Assembly: GCA_001584585.1 (NCBI GenBank)
Contig: LSYV01000004.1
Location: forward strand, 3,502,625 to 3,536,834
From: Gonium pectorale
Lineage: Eukaryota > Chlorophyta > Chlorophyceae > Chlamydomonadales > Volvocaceae
Direction of reading: 5' to 3'
DNA: 34,210 nucleotides
Within the stretch, counting starts at the first letter, position 1, and each line of letters starts with the position of its first letter. Shown piece after piece: positions 31,469-34,210 of the stretch. A model generated the notes under the pieces. It searched no databases. It was not told the DNA's origin and saw only the letters and a list, made by a program, of their open reading frames with translations. The translations under genes and the position numbers were made by a program.

Positions 31469-34210
31469 ATGTTGAACAAGAACAATAAGAAGGAGATATC
31501 TGCGATAGAGGACTTAATCAAAGCCAAAGTCTATGTGAACCCAACACGTTTTGAGGAGCTCACTCGAATAAAGGAGCAGATATGGAGCGCCAATCCTAAG
31601 AAGCCCGAGGCGCCAGGCACGCTGCTGTGCCTCAATCCCAGCCCAGGAGTCGAGGAAGCCTTGCGGGGCCTTCCGGACTACAACCTTCAGGTTGGCAGCG
31701 AGCTGGTTGCGGGGCTAAGGCGGGACAATCCGGCGGCCATCAGCTGCTGATCAGCAGGCATGTTGGGCCCCATGCATGGGCCCCACGTTTGGGCCCCTCC
31801 CACGGCGCTTTCAGTGGCCCTTGGGGCAACGGCAGGCGCACTATGGGACCAGACTCTGCCAGCCCGCATCGGCTCCGCTGGCGCCTGCGCACCGCCGACA
31901 CATTTGGGCCGCATGCTGAGGCTCTTGGCGCTTTCCTCCAGCCATTGGCCCCGGGCGCGCAGCCTGTTCCGCGCCCGGCACGCACCCTGCCCTCCAGCAC
32001 CTACCCTTGTGCCCCATCCGTGCCCTGCCTCCGTCCCACTCCGCTCCGTGCCCCTCCTGCCGCCTGGCCCGGCCCCTCGCCCCCACTCCTCTGCGGCCCG
32101 CGCCTGCCCCGGCTGGGCTCCCCACTCTCCCTCCCGCCCTTTCCCCCCAGGTGGAACACATCTGCGACGATCCCTCTGACCCCACCCACAAGAAGGACCG
32201 CAAGCGCTTTGTCAAGCTGTTCAAGAAGCTCGAGCAGGCGGGGCACTCGGCCGTGGTACACCACCTGGGGAGCCAGGTGGGCTGGGTGGCAGCCACAGGC
32301 CCTGGGGCGGGACTGGGGTGATGCGGCTGATGCGCGATGCCGCTTGTAGGACACTGGGTGTACGGTAGCCGCCACACTGCCATGGGAGGGTGTCTCAAAT
32401 CGCTGGGCGATTACCTTGCTTTGGGCCAGGGTGCGGTCGGAGGTCCTGGGCGGCCGTGCTCACGAGGCACTGCACGCTGTCGCACGGCGGCCTTTCCAGC
32501 TGTAAAACCGCGCCGCTGCCGGCGCTTCATGGCGGCGTAAGCTTGCGCCAACTGAACTCAATCAAACCGCACCCCCTTGCTCACGCGGTCACGTTACGTG
32601 TGGCCGGCACCACAGCTTCCTCCAGCGCCGTCCTGTTCTGGTCCAAACACCCTCCCCTCACGGCCCTGCCCTTCGCACCCACGGGGCCCCCCAAGCTCCT
32701 CTAGTCAAGCCGGTGTGACTTTGCAACCTGTTGGCCCCCAACCCCCAGGATGAGGAGCTCACGATGTTGGACAGGCGCGTCATCGCGCTGTCGCTGCTGG
32801 CGCGCCTGCCCGTGGTCTGCGTCGCCACCGCCTGCCCGGACCCGCTGCCCGCCGCCAGCGCCGCGTCGGGCGACACGTGGCCGGTGTTCTTCGTGCCGCA
32901 CCCGGAGGACACGCGGCAGCTGCGGGAGGTGCGCGCGGGCGCGCGCGTGGGAGCGTGGGGGCGGGAGGGTGTTGCGGGTCGGGCTAGGCCCCGCAAGGCG
33001 CCCTAACCCGCGCAGTGGCAGTGCCGTTCCAGAGTGCGCACTGGGGATGTCTCGCGGTGCAGGGTACCGGGCGCACAGGTCCGGATTGCGCGCTTCCGCA
33101 GTGCAGCCAACGGGTCGCGGGTTATTGCTTTTTGTTTAAGTAGGAATGAATGTACCGGCACAGAATTGCACCACCTCACACCGCCCCAGCGTGTCAAGTC
33201 CTCGTGCCTTCCTTTCCCAACGGCCCACACGTACCCTCGCCGTCTCCCGACGCTCTGCACCGCTCCCCGCCCCTCGGGCCCCCCCCAGTGGCTGTCTACT
33301 GAGCTGCCCCGGGTGCGCACCCTGGCAGCGGCCATCGAGGCGGAGCTGCAGGCGCGCGTGGAGCACCTGGCCCGCGTCAACGCGCCGCTGCATTTCCTCA
33401 AGCGCGCCTCGGTGGCGCTGGTGCCCTTCGGGGTCATGACCGTCAACTTCCTGGGTGCGTGTACACAGCCGTGCGGGCGGACGAGCCGCATGTTCACCGG
33501 CGGGTATGCGTGACTGCGTGCTCAAACAGGACAGCGAGCACAAAAGGTCCTAGCCGGCAGCCCATGGACCCTCATCCCGAGACCGACCCAACAATTACCC
33601 CGCTGGGCCGCGCGTGTACGCGTGTGCGCAAAAAAGCATGCTCCAGACAAGATGTGAGCAAGCGAGCAAGCAAGCTGCCGATCCGGCACCCCATCCTCCC
33701 GCCGCCCAACCCAACAAAGCGCGGCGCGTGTTAGCTACTACCTGCTAGCGCTCGCTCGCTCGCTCAAGGGTTGGCGTCCGTTCGGTCAGTCCTTTGGAGT
33801 GCACGGTGTGTTTACAATCCTGGGGTCCTGGCGCGTGGGGTCCTGACCGCCAGCATGCTGAGCTGGGTTTTGCGCGGCGCAAGGGACGGGACAGGACACG
33901 GGCGGGCCGCAGCGCGCGGACATGGTCCTAGTAAGCCCCGCACAGTCTTGATCGGCCGTTCCTGTGCCCGTGCCTCCGGTGCCCCGCGCCCGCTGCACCA
34001 AGTCTGCCGCCCTTCCCCGCCTGCCGCCGCTCCCGGCCACGGGCGCCCGCAGGCATCCTGCGCCTGATGGCCACCATGCTGGGCTGCGTGGGCATGCGCG
34101 GAGACACCTCGGCCAACAAGGCGCTGGGGCTGCTGGGCGCGCAGAACGCGGCGCTCGTCACCGCAGTGGACTCCATGGTGGGGGCTGGGCCGGGCTGCGT
34201 GGGTTCTGGG
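31469..34210 (+). CDS. Unrecognised protein with two hydrophobic segments, 3' end beyond the window
   Basis: Exons: 31469-31690, 32151-32276, 32749-32928, 33289-33454, 34053-34177, with the next donor (GTGGGG) at 34178. All phases close, giving at least 273 residues. An in-frame stop at 31442-31444 precedes the ATG at 31469, but an acceptor at the CAG just before it cannot be excluded. The first donor (GTTGGC) is weak; the others are standard. I do not recognise the family. The N-terminal third is charged and helical (MLNKNNKKEISAIEDLIKAK; then THKKDRKRFVKLFKKLEQ). Residues 127-144 (VIALSLLARLPVVCVATA) and 216-246 are hydrophobic; the second stretch includes SVALVPFGVMTVNFL and could be membrane-spanning or a helical hairpin. 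Between them lies a predicted helix with acidic and basic residues. No signal peptide is evident. The regular exon structure and preserved frame argue for a real gene. Confidence 0.7.

Noticed and set aside
33640..33770. CGCT and AAGC short repeats as a regulatory or mobile element
   Set aside because: These are short simple-sequence runs in an intron, without flanking structure or terminal repeats.
1..34210. CRISPR array, prokaryotic operon, tRNA or rRNA genes
   Set aside because: No regularly spaced identical repeats, no cloverleaf-like tRNA with its box motifs and no rRNA-like sequence were seen. All recognised genes have spliceosomal introns.

Overview
The window is nuclear DNA from a eukaryote, most probably a green alga of the Chlorophyceae (volvocine-like). 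The genes are GC-rich and broken by many short introns with GTGAGC/GTAAGC-type donors and CAG acceptors. Coding exons are full of Ala/Gly/Pro/Ser/Gln low-complexity sequence. TGTAA, the chlorophyte-type polyadenylation signal, lies downstream of two of the genes. I see no prokaryotic operon, phage, CRISPR or intact transposon. The taxon is an inference from these features.

Five protein-coding genes can be assembled exon by exon, and the splice phases close correctly in every model. (1) Minus strand 724-6802: CDT2/DTL, the WD40 substrate receptor of the CRL4 ubiquitin ligase, with an unusually long tail in one large last exon. (2) Plus strand 7683-15721: MLH1, the MutL-homologue mismatch repair protein, 14 exons, ending in the conserved FERC. 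(3) Minus strand 17004-21315: an unclassified Ser/Thr protein kinase interrupted by a 789-base run of N. (4) Minus strand 25294-30432: a CDKL-like (CMGC) kinase with a long low-complexity tail; its first codons are not resolved. (5) Plus strand 31469 to the window edge: an unrecognised gene with two hydrophobic segments, cut off by the end of the window.

Layout: CDT2 and MLH1 are head to head with about 0.9 kb between start codons. MLH1 and kinase 3 converge. Kinases 3 and 4 lie in tandem with about 4 kb of apparently gene-free DNA between them. Kinase 4 and gene 5 diverge. CDT2 and MLH1 both act at the replication fork in known systems (PCNA-coupled proteolysis and mismatch repair), so a shared promoter is plausible but not shown. 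The CDKL family is linked to cilium or flagellum length control in algae and animals.

The more interesting observations are the degenerate PCNA-binding (PIP-like) motif and KEN box in the CDT2 tail, an expanded MLH1 C-terminal region with a 15-bp tandem repeat, a diverged repeat shared by MLH1 introns 1 and 5, a decoy splice acceptor in MLH1 intron 8, the non-canonical HKD and SPA motifs of kinase 3, and the orphan gene 5. I found no convincing previously undescribed multi-gene system.
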